Shown in pieces: positions 1 through 6,839 of a DNA stretch of 13,234 nt. Source of the DNA: Crocinitomicaceae bacterium (GTDB taxonomy: Bacteria > Bacteroidota > Bacteroidia > Flavobacteriales_D > Crocinitomicaceae). A model generated the notes under the pieces. That model did no database searches, was not told the DNA's origin, and worked only from the letters and a program-made list of their open reading frames with translations. Each line of letters starts with the position of its first letter. The first letter of the stretch is position 1. The stretch spans positions 1 through 13,234 of the forward strand of contig JALQTG010000110.1 of assembly GCA_023264075.1 (NCBI GenBank), read 5' to 3'. A program made the position numbers and the translations under genes.

Positions 1-3000
1 AACCCATTAACTGTTTTCGATGCTTCATACCCAGTTATGGCAAAAGTGCAAAATGTTACAAGTGCCCAGAACATCCTCTTAAAAATTAATGGAGTAGCGA
101 CTTCCAACTTCACTTATTCGTTGAATTCTGAGTTAATGAACTTCACCACTAGCCTGCTGGTTGGAGCAAATATACTTGAAATTACTGCGACCAATAATTA
201 CGGTCAAGATATCAAGTCCACTACAATTATTTACAAAAAGCCGAATTTAGTGGCTCCTCCTGTTATAACTATTACTGTTCCAGCGAGTGATCCGTACGAA
301 TCTGCTCTTCCATCTGCTCTTGTTAATGCCAAAGTACTTAACGTAGCCTCCGCTCAAGATATAAGTGTTGAAGTCAATGGATTGAATATTAACAACTTCT
401 CCTTTAACAATACAATGAAGATTGTCAGTTTCACAGCAAATCTTGTACAAGGCAATAATACAGTAAAAATAACTGGTACAAACGCTGCTGGAACAGCTTC
501 GGACACCCGCACGATTATCTACAATCCTGCGCAGATAGTAAGTCCTCCATATGTTACGTTCATTCATCCAAACGTTCCAGGAACTGAAGTCGCTCAACCT
601 AATTATCAATTAGTTGCCCACGTGTTAAATGTGGATGATGTTAGTGGTATTAACATTGTTATGAATGGTCAAGCTGTGAATCCAGCATTGTACACATTTA
701 ATCCTAACAACAATGAAGTAACCATGAATTCGAACTTGAACGTCGGGAATAATACGTTCTATGTTCAAGGTACTAACTCGGCAGGAAGCCATAGTGCCAT
801 TACTACAATAACGTATAAGCAACCGGTGGTTTCTTGCGACGAACCTGAGATTTCGTTCATTGCGCCAGCTGCTTCTCCTATAACTGTCGAAGAAGATTTC
901 TTTGATGTGCATGTGCTGGTTCACAATGTTAAAAACGCAAACCAGATAAGTCTTAATGTAAATGGTTACTCCGTTGGGAACTTCATGTATTCATCTACAA
1001 CGCATGAGTTAATTCGAAAAGTAGACCTTGCTGAAGGAAACAATGTAGTTGAAATAGTAGCCACCAACGATTGTGGGGTGGCAGATGTGAATACATTGAT
1101 CGTTTATCATCCTGTGGATGCACCATGTGATCTACCTACGGTTGCGATTATTTCACCTGCAACCAATTCATTAATCACTCAAAATCCAACCACAACATTG
1201 ACAGCATCAGTTACAAATGTTCAAAATGCAAATCAAATTTCTGTTAAGGCGAATGGTGCTCCTGTTAACTTTAGTTATGATGCCGCGACTAACCTAGTCT
1301 CTGTTGAACTGAACTTAAATGTCGGAGGACATAACATCACTATTGATGTTACGAACCAATGTGGAAGTGCTCAGGCCACTTGTCGAATAAAGCGAGAGGC
1401 TTGTAACGCCCCAGAAATTAATGTGTCCCATAATGGAGTAGTTGTGAATGGCGTTGTGAGCAATAATCAATTAGTAATAAATGGAACTATTTCATTTGGT
1501 ACCAATGTTGAATTCCGTCATAATTCTGTTCCTACCAACTACGTATATGACATCCAAACGGGTAGTTTTTCTGCAGCAGTAACGCTCACTGAAGGTGTAA
1601 ATAACTTTGTAATTACTTCAAATAACAATTGTGGCGATGTTTCACAAAACCTCTCCGTAACCTATACTCCAGTTGTTGCGGTTAATCCGCCTACAGTAGA
1701 GATTACGACTCCGGCCACAAACCCATATGAAACAACAATTGCATCAAGTAATATAATTGCAGCCTCTACTAATGTTAGTCAGTCCAGTGATATTGCTGTA
1801 ACAATCAACGGTTCAAGCGTCGCATTTAACTTCAATCCTGTAAATGGTCAAATTACGTTTACGGCTGCTCTTGTTGAAGGTGCTAACGAAGCAATGGTAA
1901 CAGTTTTGAACCCTAGCGGAACAGCAAGTGATAACACAACAATTATTTATACTGCTCCTGTCACAGTTATCCCGCCAGTTGTTGAGATTACAACACCTTC
2001 AGTTTCTCCAATGGTTACAGTTGCTGGAGCATATTCTTTTCAAGGAACAATTGATAATTTAGAACACATTGGGCAAGCAGAATTCATAATGAATGGTCAA
2101 GTACTTTCTAACGTGGCCGCAACAATGAATAATGGAATAGTAAATTTCAATATTCCTGTTGCCCTCGATCCAACTCATCCGAATTATGAATTATTGGTGA
2201 TTGGTACAAATTCCGCTGGCACAGCTCAAGACAACGGTGTCATTACACTCGAAGTAGTGGACGATCCTATCGACAACAATTGTATGCCTACCGTTGGTGC
2301 TCAATTTACGAGCAACAACAGTTCAGTGACTGCCACAAGTACAATGGACTTATCGAATGTAGTATTACAGTATTCGGACGGCACTACTCAAAAATTTGAT
2401 GGATTAAGTGGTCTTTCTCAAACGTTCTCAGGAACGGGTACTAATGCAGGAAAGTGTATAACAGGAATTTGGATTAAATCCGGTTGTAACCAAAGTGGTG
2501 ACGGACCAGGTTATGGAGAATGGGTTCCGAATAACGCATACGATGGGTCGTGCGAAACAACGCCTTGTACACCTCCTACTATTTTGTTTCAATCTTCAAC
2601 TGAGGTAACAAATTCAGCATACACACTTCGAGCTATTGTTACTAATGCTGTGGCTAATAATATTTCACTTTCGCTAAATGGGACTTCGATACCTGTAAAC
2701 TTTAACGCTGCCACGAACTTGGTTACGACTTCTGTAAATTTATCGGAGGGACAAAACACATTTGTTCTAACAGCTAATGAATGCGAGGTTGTTACAGGAA
2801 ACATTGTGGTTAATTATACTGTTCCTTGTGAGCCAATTTCATACTCCTATGTTTACCCTGCTCAAACAAGTATCTCCGTATCAGAAGCTGTATTATCAAC
2901 CATGAATTTGACAGTAAATGAGGTGTCATCTGATGGTATCAATGTTACATTAAATGGGACTTCAATTCCATTCACACTTAACGGAACTTCATTGTCATTG

Positions 3001-3102
3001 GCGAATATCAGTTTAACGAATGGAATGAATAACATTATCATTTCATTGAATAACAATTGTAGTAATGAGGTAATTACATACAATGTAAATTACACTGCAC
3101 CT
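1..3102 (+). repeat. Array of about ten Ig-like protein repeats, period about 92-103 codons
   Basis: Approximate repeat boundaries by base: 1-246 (partial), 250-534, 538-825, 826-1116, 1117-1401, 1402-1680, 1681-1959, 1960-2268, then a non-repeat module at 2269-2553, then 2554-2826 and 2827-3102. The marks used were the N-terminal Pro-rich strand (xPPxVxI or CxxPxI), the central NVxxAxxI and VNG motifs, the L-x-x-G-x-N turn, and the TN-x-x-G turn followed by a Tyr-ending strand. The repeats are diverged at DNA level; only short identical stretches remain. One is TAAATGGGACTTC at 2675-2687 and 2951-2963, exactly 276 bases (one repeat unit) apart, which suggests those last two repeats are the youngest pair or have undergone gene conversion. 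Confidence 0.8.
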
Positions 3103-3744
3103 TTGACTCCTTGCGGACCTAGAATTAATCCGGGAAATGCTGAATGGCAGTTCTGTTTAGTGACCCCTTCAGGAACTTATAATCGAAATGATTTGTCATC
3201 AAATCCTAATTTCAATTATACTGGGTCTGCGTCAAGTGTATACTTCCTACCAATTGCTGGAGGAGGAGATTTAATCATCAACGGAAGCCCTTACCCAGTT
3301 CAAAATGGCACATATTACCTGATTGAAGGAAACATCAATATCACGGTAAGCTCAAATCAACCGGGTGCAATGGGACATTGGACGTTATGTATTGATGCTA
3401 CTGCTGCTGTAGTATCATCAGGAAAAGGAAACAATCGTCCTCCAAGTCCTTGTGATCCCGGAAAATCACTTCAGAATGATGGTGGTTCAGGAACTGGAGG
3501 AACCACAGGTGGTAAAGGTACTGTTGATCCAGGGAAAAAACCCACCACTGGCGGATCAACAAAAACTCCTGAAGGTACAAAAGCGCCATCGACAAAAACA
3601 CCGCCAACTACAACTCGCTCTACTCCACAGCGAACTGCGCCAACTCGCACTACAGGTGGAACAGTGACACCGGAAAAAACAGAAGGTACAACTAAAGAAA
3701 CAGAGGTTATTCCTTCCGGAACCCGAAGAGGAGGAGGGAAATAA
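1..3744 (+). CDS. Giant Ig-like repeat surface protein, 3' part (5' end outside window)
   Basis: The reading frame is open from base 1. The codons before the first ATG (base 37) encode NPLTVFDASYPV, which matches the inter-repeat segment of later repeats (for example ATNPYETTIAS), so that ATG is internal and the gene is cut at its 5' end. The visible 1247 codons hold about ten beta-sandwich-like repeats with a consensus close to PPxVxIxxP...NVxxAxxIxVxVNG...F.Y......V.....L.xGxNxxxITxTNxxG...xTIxY. Between repeats 8 and 10 lies a different module (2269-2553). After the last repeat come a Cys-containing domain (3103-3411) and a basic Thr/Pro/Gly/Lys tail ending TRRGGGK. There is no transmembrane segment and no recognisable T9SS sorting domain at the C-terminus. 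The composition is very Asn/Thr/Val-rich, typical of extracellular adhesins or structural proteins of Bacteroidota. Function is inferred only as a surface or secreted adhesive or scaffold protein; the family is not identified precisely. A G/C hairpin follows the stop. Confidence 0.85.
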   Translation, partial: NPLTVFDASYPVMAKVQNVTSAQNILLKINGVATSNFTYSLNSELMNFTTSLLVGANILEITATNNYGQDIKSTTIIYKKPNLVAPPVITITVPASDPYESALPSALVNAKVLNVASAQDISVEVNGLNINNFSFNNTMKIVSFTANLVQGNNTVKITGTNAAGTASDTRTIIYNPAQIVSPPYVTFIHPNVPGTEVAQPNYQLVAHVLNVDDVSGINIVMNGQAVNPALYTFNPNNNEVTMNSNLNVGNNTFYVQGTNSAGSHSAITTITYKQPVVSCDEPEISFIAPAASPITVEEDFFDVHVLVHNVKNANQISLNVNGYSVGNFMYSSTTHELIRKVDLAEGNNVVEIVATNDCGVADVNTLIVYHPVDAPCDLPTVAIISPATNSLITQNPTTTLTASVTNVQNANQISVKANGAPVNFSYDAATNLVSVELNLNVGGHNITIDVTNQCGSAQATCRIKREACNAPEINVSHNGVVVNGVVSNNQLVINGTISFGTNVEFRHNSVPTNYVYDIQTGSFSAAVTLTEGVNNFVITSNNNCGDVSQNLSVTYTPVVAVNPPTVEITTPATNPYETTIASSNIIAASTNVSQSSDIAVTINGSSVAFNFNPVNGQITFTAALVEGANEAMVTVLNPSGTASDNTTIIYTAPVTVIPPVVEITTPSVSPMVTVAGAYSFQGTIDNLEHIGQAEFIMNGQVLSNVAATMNNGIVNFNIPVALDPTHPNYELLVIGTNSAGTAQDNGVITLEVVDDPIDNNCMPTVGAQFTSNNSSVTATSTMDLSNVVLQYSDGTTQKFDGLSGLSQTFSGTGTNAGKCITGIWIKSGCNQSGDGPGYGEWVPNNAYDGSCETTPCTPPTILFQSSTEVTNSAYTLRAIVTNAVANNISLSLNGTSIPVNFNAATNLVTTSVNLSEGQNTFVLTANECEVVTGNIVVNYTVPCEPISYSYVYPAQTSISVSEAVLSTMNLTVNEVSSDGINVTLNGTSIPFTLNGTSLSLANISLTNGMNNIIISLNNNCSNEVITYNVNYTAPLTPCGPRINPGNAEWQFCLVTPSGTYNRNDLSSNPNFNYTGSASSVYFLPIAGGGDLIINGSPYPVQNGTYYLIEGNINITVSSNQPGAMGHWTLCIDATAAVVSSGKGNNRPPSPCDPGKSLQNDGGSGTGGTTGGKGTVDPGKKPTTGGSTKTPEGTKAPSTKTPPTTTRSTPQRTAPTRTTGGTVTPEKTEGTTKETEVIPSGTRRGGGK
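2269..2553 (+). other. Non-repeat module inside the giant protein
   Basis: About 95 residues interrupt the Ig-like array. They lack the VNG and TN-x-x-G landmarks and instead carry a Thr/Ser-rich strand, the segment VLQYSDGTTQKFDGL, a Gly-rich turn (TFSGTGTNAGK), and a Gly/Cys-rich end (IWIKSGCNQSGDGPGYGEW). There are four cysteines at or near the module edges and core (codons starting about 2281, 2455, 2485 and 2551). It looks like a small independently folding beta domain that the protein uses as an insert. I cannot name the family; a binding role is only a guess. Confidence 0.6.
3103..3411 (+). other. C-terminal Cys-containing domain of the giant protein
   Basis: After the last Ig-like repeat come roughly 100 residues with a different pattern: PCGPRINPGNAEWQFC, then a Gly/Asn/Ser-rich centre with SSVYFLPIAGGG and VQNGTYYLIEG, and a closing HWTLCIDA. 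The paired W-x-x-C (EWQFC and HWTLC) at the two ends suggests first and last strands joined by a disulphide. It does not have the GIYFI/KVxxxK signature of a T9SS type A sorting domain. Function unknown. Confidence 0.55.
3412..3741 (+). other. Low-complexity basic Thr/Pro/Gly/Lys tail
   Basis: The last 110 residues are almost entirely Thr, Pro, Gly, Ser, Lys and Arg with no predicted strands. There are about 17 basic against 8 acidic residues, ending RRGGGK. The segment is probably disordered and could contact acidic polysaccharide, DNA or LPS, or act as an O-glycosylated stalk; none of these is shown by the sequence. The stop codon is clean and no frameshifted sorting domain was seen in the 107 bases downstream. 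Confidence 0.6.
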
Positions 3745-3772
3745 ATAAACAAGATGAATAAAATGTTACTAA

Positions 3773-3800
3773 TGGGGGGGTGATAATACCCCCCCGTTTT
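3773..3800 (+). terminator. G7/C7 hairpin terminator after the repeat-protein gene
   Basis: Seven G (3774-3780) and seven C (3789-3795) flank the octamer TGATAATA, whose outer T and A can also pair, giving an 8-bp stem with a 6-base loop. It is followed by GTTTT. It lies 29 bases after the stop and 50 bases before the next gene, so it likely ends the upstream transcript. The U-run is short, so termination strength is uncertain. Confidence 0.7.
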
Positions 3801-3851
3801 CCGTTTATACATCATACGCATCATTCATAAAAATCTCTTTTCAAGGTTTTT

Positions 3852-5171
3852 ATGAATTCATTTTCTTTGAAAGAAAAAATGAAATTTTCATTACTACTTC
3901 TACTGCTTAGTGTAAACTTTGTTGCATTTAACCAATCTACCGAAAAATGTGCTTCACACAAAGCAATCCTCTATCAAGAGACCTTGACACCAGGATACAA
4001 AGAACTCGTCAATACAGAATTCGAAATTGCTAAATCGGCGTTGCGTCCAAAAGCAAATGATCTTTATACAATACCCGTTGTTGTTCACATAGTATATAAT
4101 ACAGCCAATCAAAACATTGCTGATAGTGTGATATTGAATCAAATTACTGTGCTAAATAATGACTATCAAAGAATGAATGAGGATACAGTTAATATGCGCG
4201 CTGATTTTGATATTGTGAAAGGTGACCCAAATATTCAGTTCGTATTAGCTCAAATTGATCCTGCAGGCAACACCACGACTGGTATTACGCGGACAGCTAC
4301 CTCAAGTGCCACCTTTGGATCTATCAATTTTTTACTGGGAGATTTTTCAGATCTGGAAAAGGTGAAATCAACCGCTGATGGAGGTAGTGATCCATGGGAT
4401 CAAAGTCGCTACTTAAACATTTGGGTTTGTAACATGGAAGTATTTAATACCCCCGCATTATTGGGTTATGCTACGCCACCAACAGGTTTGCCAAACTGGC
4501 CACCTGGCTCCAATCTTGGACTATCAGATGGAGTGGTCATTCAATATCAGGCTTTTGGTGCTAACAATCCGAATACCCTTGACCTCGGACAGGGTGCGCT
4601 TACTGTAAAAGGACGAACGCTCAGTCATGAAGTTGGACATTACCTAGGACTTCGGCATATTTGGGGAGATGGGAACTGTGCAGAAGAAGACGGAATTGAT
4701 GATACTCCAAATGCTGATGCACAATCCAATCAAGATTGCGACGCAACAAAAAACAGCTGTGTAGATAATATTTATGGTGTTGATTTACCAGATATGATCG
4801 AAAACTTTATGGATTATTCAGACGAAACATGCCAAAACAGCTTTACACAGGGACAGGTAGATCTCATGCGTGGAGTGCTAGAAAATCAGCGTATTGATCT
4901 TATTCAAAATAACCCAGCAAGCTTAGAAGAAATGCAATTCGAAGCATCCATTTATCCAAATCCTACATCGTCTGAACTGAAGGTGAAAGTAAAGACAGGA
5001 GATGTTGATGAATTGTTGCTCCTCGATGCCACCGGAAAACACGTGAATTCGCACCCCATAAAGAATGCGACTACCTTAATTTCATTAATTGATTTAGAAG
5101 GCGGCATCTACTTTATTCATTTCCTTAAAAATGGAAAACGTCAATCTGTTCAAAAAGTTATGAAATTGTAG
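3852..5171 (+). CDS. Secreted M43-family (pappalysin-like) zinc metalloprotease with T9SS sorting domain
   Basis: A secreted peptidase of 439 residues. A basic N-terminus and Leu-rich stretch (MKFSLLLLLLSVNFVAF, from residue 10) form a signal peptide. The second Met, at base 3879, gives a more typical signal peptide and may be the true start. A propeptide with one cysteine (C33) follows; in related pro-ulilysin a propeptide Cys acts as a zinc switch, so C33 may do the same. The segment IPVVVHIVYN (74-83) opens the catalytic domain. The zinc site is HEVGHYLGLRH (259-269): ligands H259, H263 and H269, general base E260. The Met-turn is ENFMDYSD (M320), and the family-typical Cys-x3-F-T-x-G-Q follows. 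Residues from about 365 (YPNPTSSELKVKV...GGIYFIHFLKNGKRQSVQKVMKL in parts) are a type A T9SS sorting domain, removed or exchanged at the cell surface. Substrate unknown; it sits directly after a giant surface protein but has its own transcription unit if the upstream hairpin works. Confidence 0.93.
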   Translation: MNSFSLKEKMKFSLLLLLLSVNFVAFNQSTEKCASHKAILYQETLTPGYKELVNTEFEIAKSALRPKANDLYTIPVVVHIVYNTANQNIADSVILNQITVLNNDYQRMNEDTVNMRADFDIVKGDPNIQFVLAQIDPAGNTTTGITRTATSSATFGSINFLLGDFSDLEKVKSTADGGSDPWDQSRYLNIWVCNMEVFNTPALLGYATPPTGLPNWPPGSNLGLSDGVVIQYQAFGANNPNTLDLGQGALTVKGRTLSHEVGHYLGLRHIWGDGNCAEEDGIDDTPNADAQSNQDCDATKNSCVDNIYGVDLPDMIENFMDYSDETCQNSFTQGQVDLMRGVLENQRIDLIQNNPASLEEMQFEASIYPNPTSSELKVKVKTGDVDELLLLDATGKHVNSHPIKNATTLISLIDLEGGIYFIHFLKNGKRQSVQKVMKL

Positions 5172-5184
5172 TTTCGAAAATATA

Positions 5185-5218
5185 TTGGAATGTTATTTCA
5201 TTTTATTCCGTAAATTTG
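5185..5218 (+). promoter_or_regulatory. Bacteroidota-type promoter for the tatA-gatA-LT-DUF4837 operon
   Basis: TTG at 5185-5187 and TAAATTTG at 5211-5218 are separated by 23 bases. They match the Bacteroidota primary-sigma consensus TTG-N17-23-TAnnTTTG. The -7 element ends 22 bases before the tatA ATG, leaving a short leader. It lies in the 69-base gap after the protease gene. Confidence 0.7.
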
Positions 5219-5240
5219 TGTGAATTTAATTTGAATTAAA

Positions 5241-5408
5241 ATGATTTTAGGAATTCCAGGTGGGCTTCAAGTCGTACTAATCATAGTTGTTATTCTTCTT
5301 TTATTCGGTGGTCGTAAGATTCCTGAATTAATGAGAGGACTTGGTAAAGGTATGAAAGAGTTTAAGGACGCTTCTAAAGGTGAAGATTCATCAGAAGACA
5401 CTAAATAG
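5241..5408 (+). CDS. tatA: Sec-independent protein translocase subunit TatA/TatE
   Basis: A short gene of 55 codons reading MILGIPGGLQVVLIIVVILL and onward. It has the TatA architecture: a short periplasmic N-terminus, one hydrophobic helix (about residues 8-21), the hinge FGGRKIPEL (22-30), an amphipathic helix (RGLGKGMKEFKDA) and an acidic, Ser-rich, soluble tail ending EDTK. TatA oligomerises with TatC to move folded twin-arginine proteins across the inner membrane. At 55 residues it is at the short end of the family, as is common in Bacteroidota. The promoter just upstream and the 19-base gap to gatA make it the first gene of the operon. No tatC is in the window. Confidence 0.93.
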   Translation: MILGIPGGLQVVLIIVVILLLFGGRKIPELMRGLGKGMKEFKDASKGEDSSEDTK

Positions 5409-5427
5409 TCTATAAATACCCCTTTTC

Positions 5428-6837
5428 ATGTACAAAACTTATGCAGAAGTTAAGGCGGCCATGGAGAAAGGCCAGTCAGTAAAAGATATTCTACAAAGTT
5501 ATCTTCTAGCAATCGAAGAACGAAAAGATCTTAATGCTTTCACGGAAGTTTTTCTGGACACAGCAATCAAAAAAGCCGAGGAGGTAGACCAAAAAATTGC
5601 AGAAGGGAAAGCAGGGAGACTAGCTGGAATGGTGATTGCGATTAAAGATAATATCTGCTATAAGCATCACAAAATCAGCGCAAGCTCAAAAATTCTCGAT
5701 GGATTTGAATCGATTTATTCAGCAACAGTTGTAGAACGCCTACTTGCAGAAGATGCCGTAATTATTGGGCGCACCAACTGCGATGAATTTGCAATGGGGA
5801 GCTCCAACGAAAACTCGGCTTTCGGAGCGGTAAGAAATGCGCTCAATGAAGATTATGTTCCTGGAGGGTCATCTGGAGGAAGTGCCACTGCTGTTGCTGC
5901 GAATCTTTGCACTGTCGCACTTGGTAGTGACACTGGAGGTTCCATAAGACAACCCGCTTCCTTTACTGGGACCATTGGTTTCAAACCAACATATGGACGT
6001 GTAAGTCGTTACGGACTGATTGCGTATGCCTCCTCGTTTGACCAAATTGGTCCTTTTGCTAATTCGGTAGAGGATGCGGCACTAGTTACTGAAATAATGG
6101 CTGGGAAGGATGAATTCGATAGCACTTTATCTTTTAAGGAGGTAGGTAGTCTACAACCAACACCGCTAAAAGGAAAGTTAAAAATTGCTTATATCCGTGA
6201 AACTCTTGATTCTGATGGTATTGACCCAGAAATTAAACAACGTATCGAACAACTCATCAATTGCTTAAGAGCAGATGGTCACGAGTTGATTCCTGTTTCC
6301 TTCCCCTATTTGGATAAAATGGTTCCGACATATTATGTTCTGACAACCGCTGAAGCATCCTCTAACCTATCTCGATTCGACGGTGTACACTATGGATACA
6401 GAAGTCAGGATGCAGTTGGTGTAGATGCAACCTATATTCAGTCACGCACGGAAGGATTTGGTTCAGAAGTTAAACGCAGAATTATGACCGGTACCTTTGT
6501 GCTCTCGCATGGGTATTATGATGCGTATTATTCAAAAGGACAGAAGGTTAGACGACTTATTCAAGATAAAACGAATGAGATTCTTGCCAAATCAGACGTG
6601 ATTTTATTACCTACTTCACCGTCTACAGCATTCAAACTTAACAGTGTGAAAGAACCTATACAAATGTATTTACAAGATATCTACACTGTACAAGCAAATT
6701 TAGCAGGCAATCCGGCTATTTCGTTGCCCATAGGGCTCCACTCCAATGGAATGCCTTTTGGTTTACAGTTAATCGGTGATCATTTCGAAGAAAAAAAATT
6801 ACTCGCTATTTCGGCATATTTAAATGATTTCTGTTAG
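5428..6837 (+). CDS. gatA: Asp-tRNA(Asn)/Glu-tRNA(Gln) amidotransferase subunit A
   Basis: The glutaminase subunit of the GatCAB complex, which amidates Glu-tRNA(Gln) and Asp-tRNA(Asn) with ammonia released from glutamine. It is 469 residues, close to the usual 475-490. The amidase-signature catalytic triad is visible: K73 (in AIKDN), S148 (in GGSSGGS) and the nucleophile S172 (in GSDTGGSIRQP). The spacing is identical to Staphylococcus aureus K79/S154/S178. The C-terminal NPAISLPIG...PFGLQLIG block, typical of GatA, is intact. This favours GatA over a generic amidase. gatB and gatC are not in the window; scattered gat genes are common in Bacteroidota. It follows tatA by 19 bases and precedes the transglycosylase gene by 2 bases, so it is probably cotranscribed with both. 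Confidence 0.95.
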   Translation: MYKTYAEVKAAMEKGQSVKDILQSYLLAIEERKDLNAFTEVFLDTAIKKAEEVDQKIAEGKAGRLAGMVIAIKDNICYKHHKISASSKILDGFESIYSATVVERLLAEDAVIIGRTNCDEFAMGSSNENSAFGAVRNALNEDYVPGGSSGGSATAVAANLCTVALGSDTGGSIRQPASFTGTIGFKPTYGRVSRYGLIAYASSFDQIGPFANSVEDAALVTEIMAGKDEFDSTLSFKEVGSLQPTPLKGKLKIAYIRETLDSDGIDPEIKQRIEQLINCLRADGHELIPVSFPYLDKMVPTYYVLTTAEASSNLSRFDGVHYGYRSQDAVGVDATYIQSRTEGFGSEVKRRIMTGTFVLSHGYYDAYYSKGQKVRRLIQDKTNEILAKSDVILLPTSPSTAFKLNSVKEPIQMYLQDIYTVQANLAGNPAISLPIGLHSNGMPFGLQLIGDHFEEKKLLAISAYLNDFC

Positions 6838-6839
6838 TT

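Noticed and set aside
37..39. ATG at 37 as the start of the giant protein
   Set aside because: The frame is open to base 1 and the residues before this Met match the homologous part of other repeats, with no signal peptide after it.
247..924. Minus-strand open frames over the Ig-like repeats
   Set aside because: They are shadows of the repeat-protein reading frame; composition is irregular and there is no start or family support.
3754..3783. Nine-codon ATG frame (MNKMLLMGG) ending inside the G7/C7 hairpin
   Set aside because: It would resemble a leader peptide, but there is no ribosome-binding context, no codon pattern and no downstream attenuation structure beyond the single hairpin.
3471..3824. 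Minus-strand open frame of 117 codons over the tail of the giant protein
   Set aside because: It is antisense to the Thr/Pro/Gly-rich low-complexity tail, is itself low-complexity (Val/Pro-rich), and runs through the G7/C7 hairpin; it has no signal or domain.
5187..5209. Possible hairpin GGAAT...ATTCC after the protease gene
   Set aside because: A five-base AT-rich stem with a 13-base loop and no T-run; it also lies inside the tatA promoter spacer.
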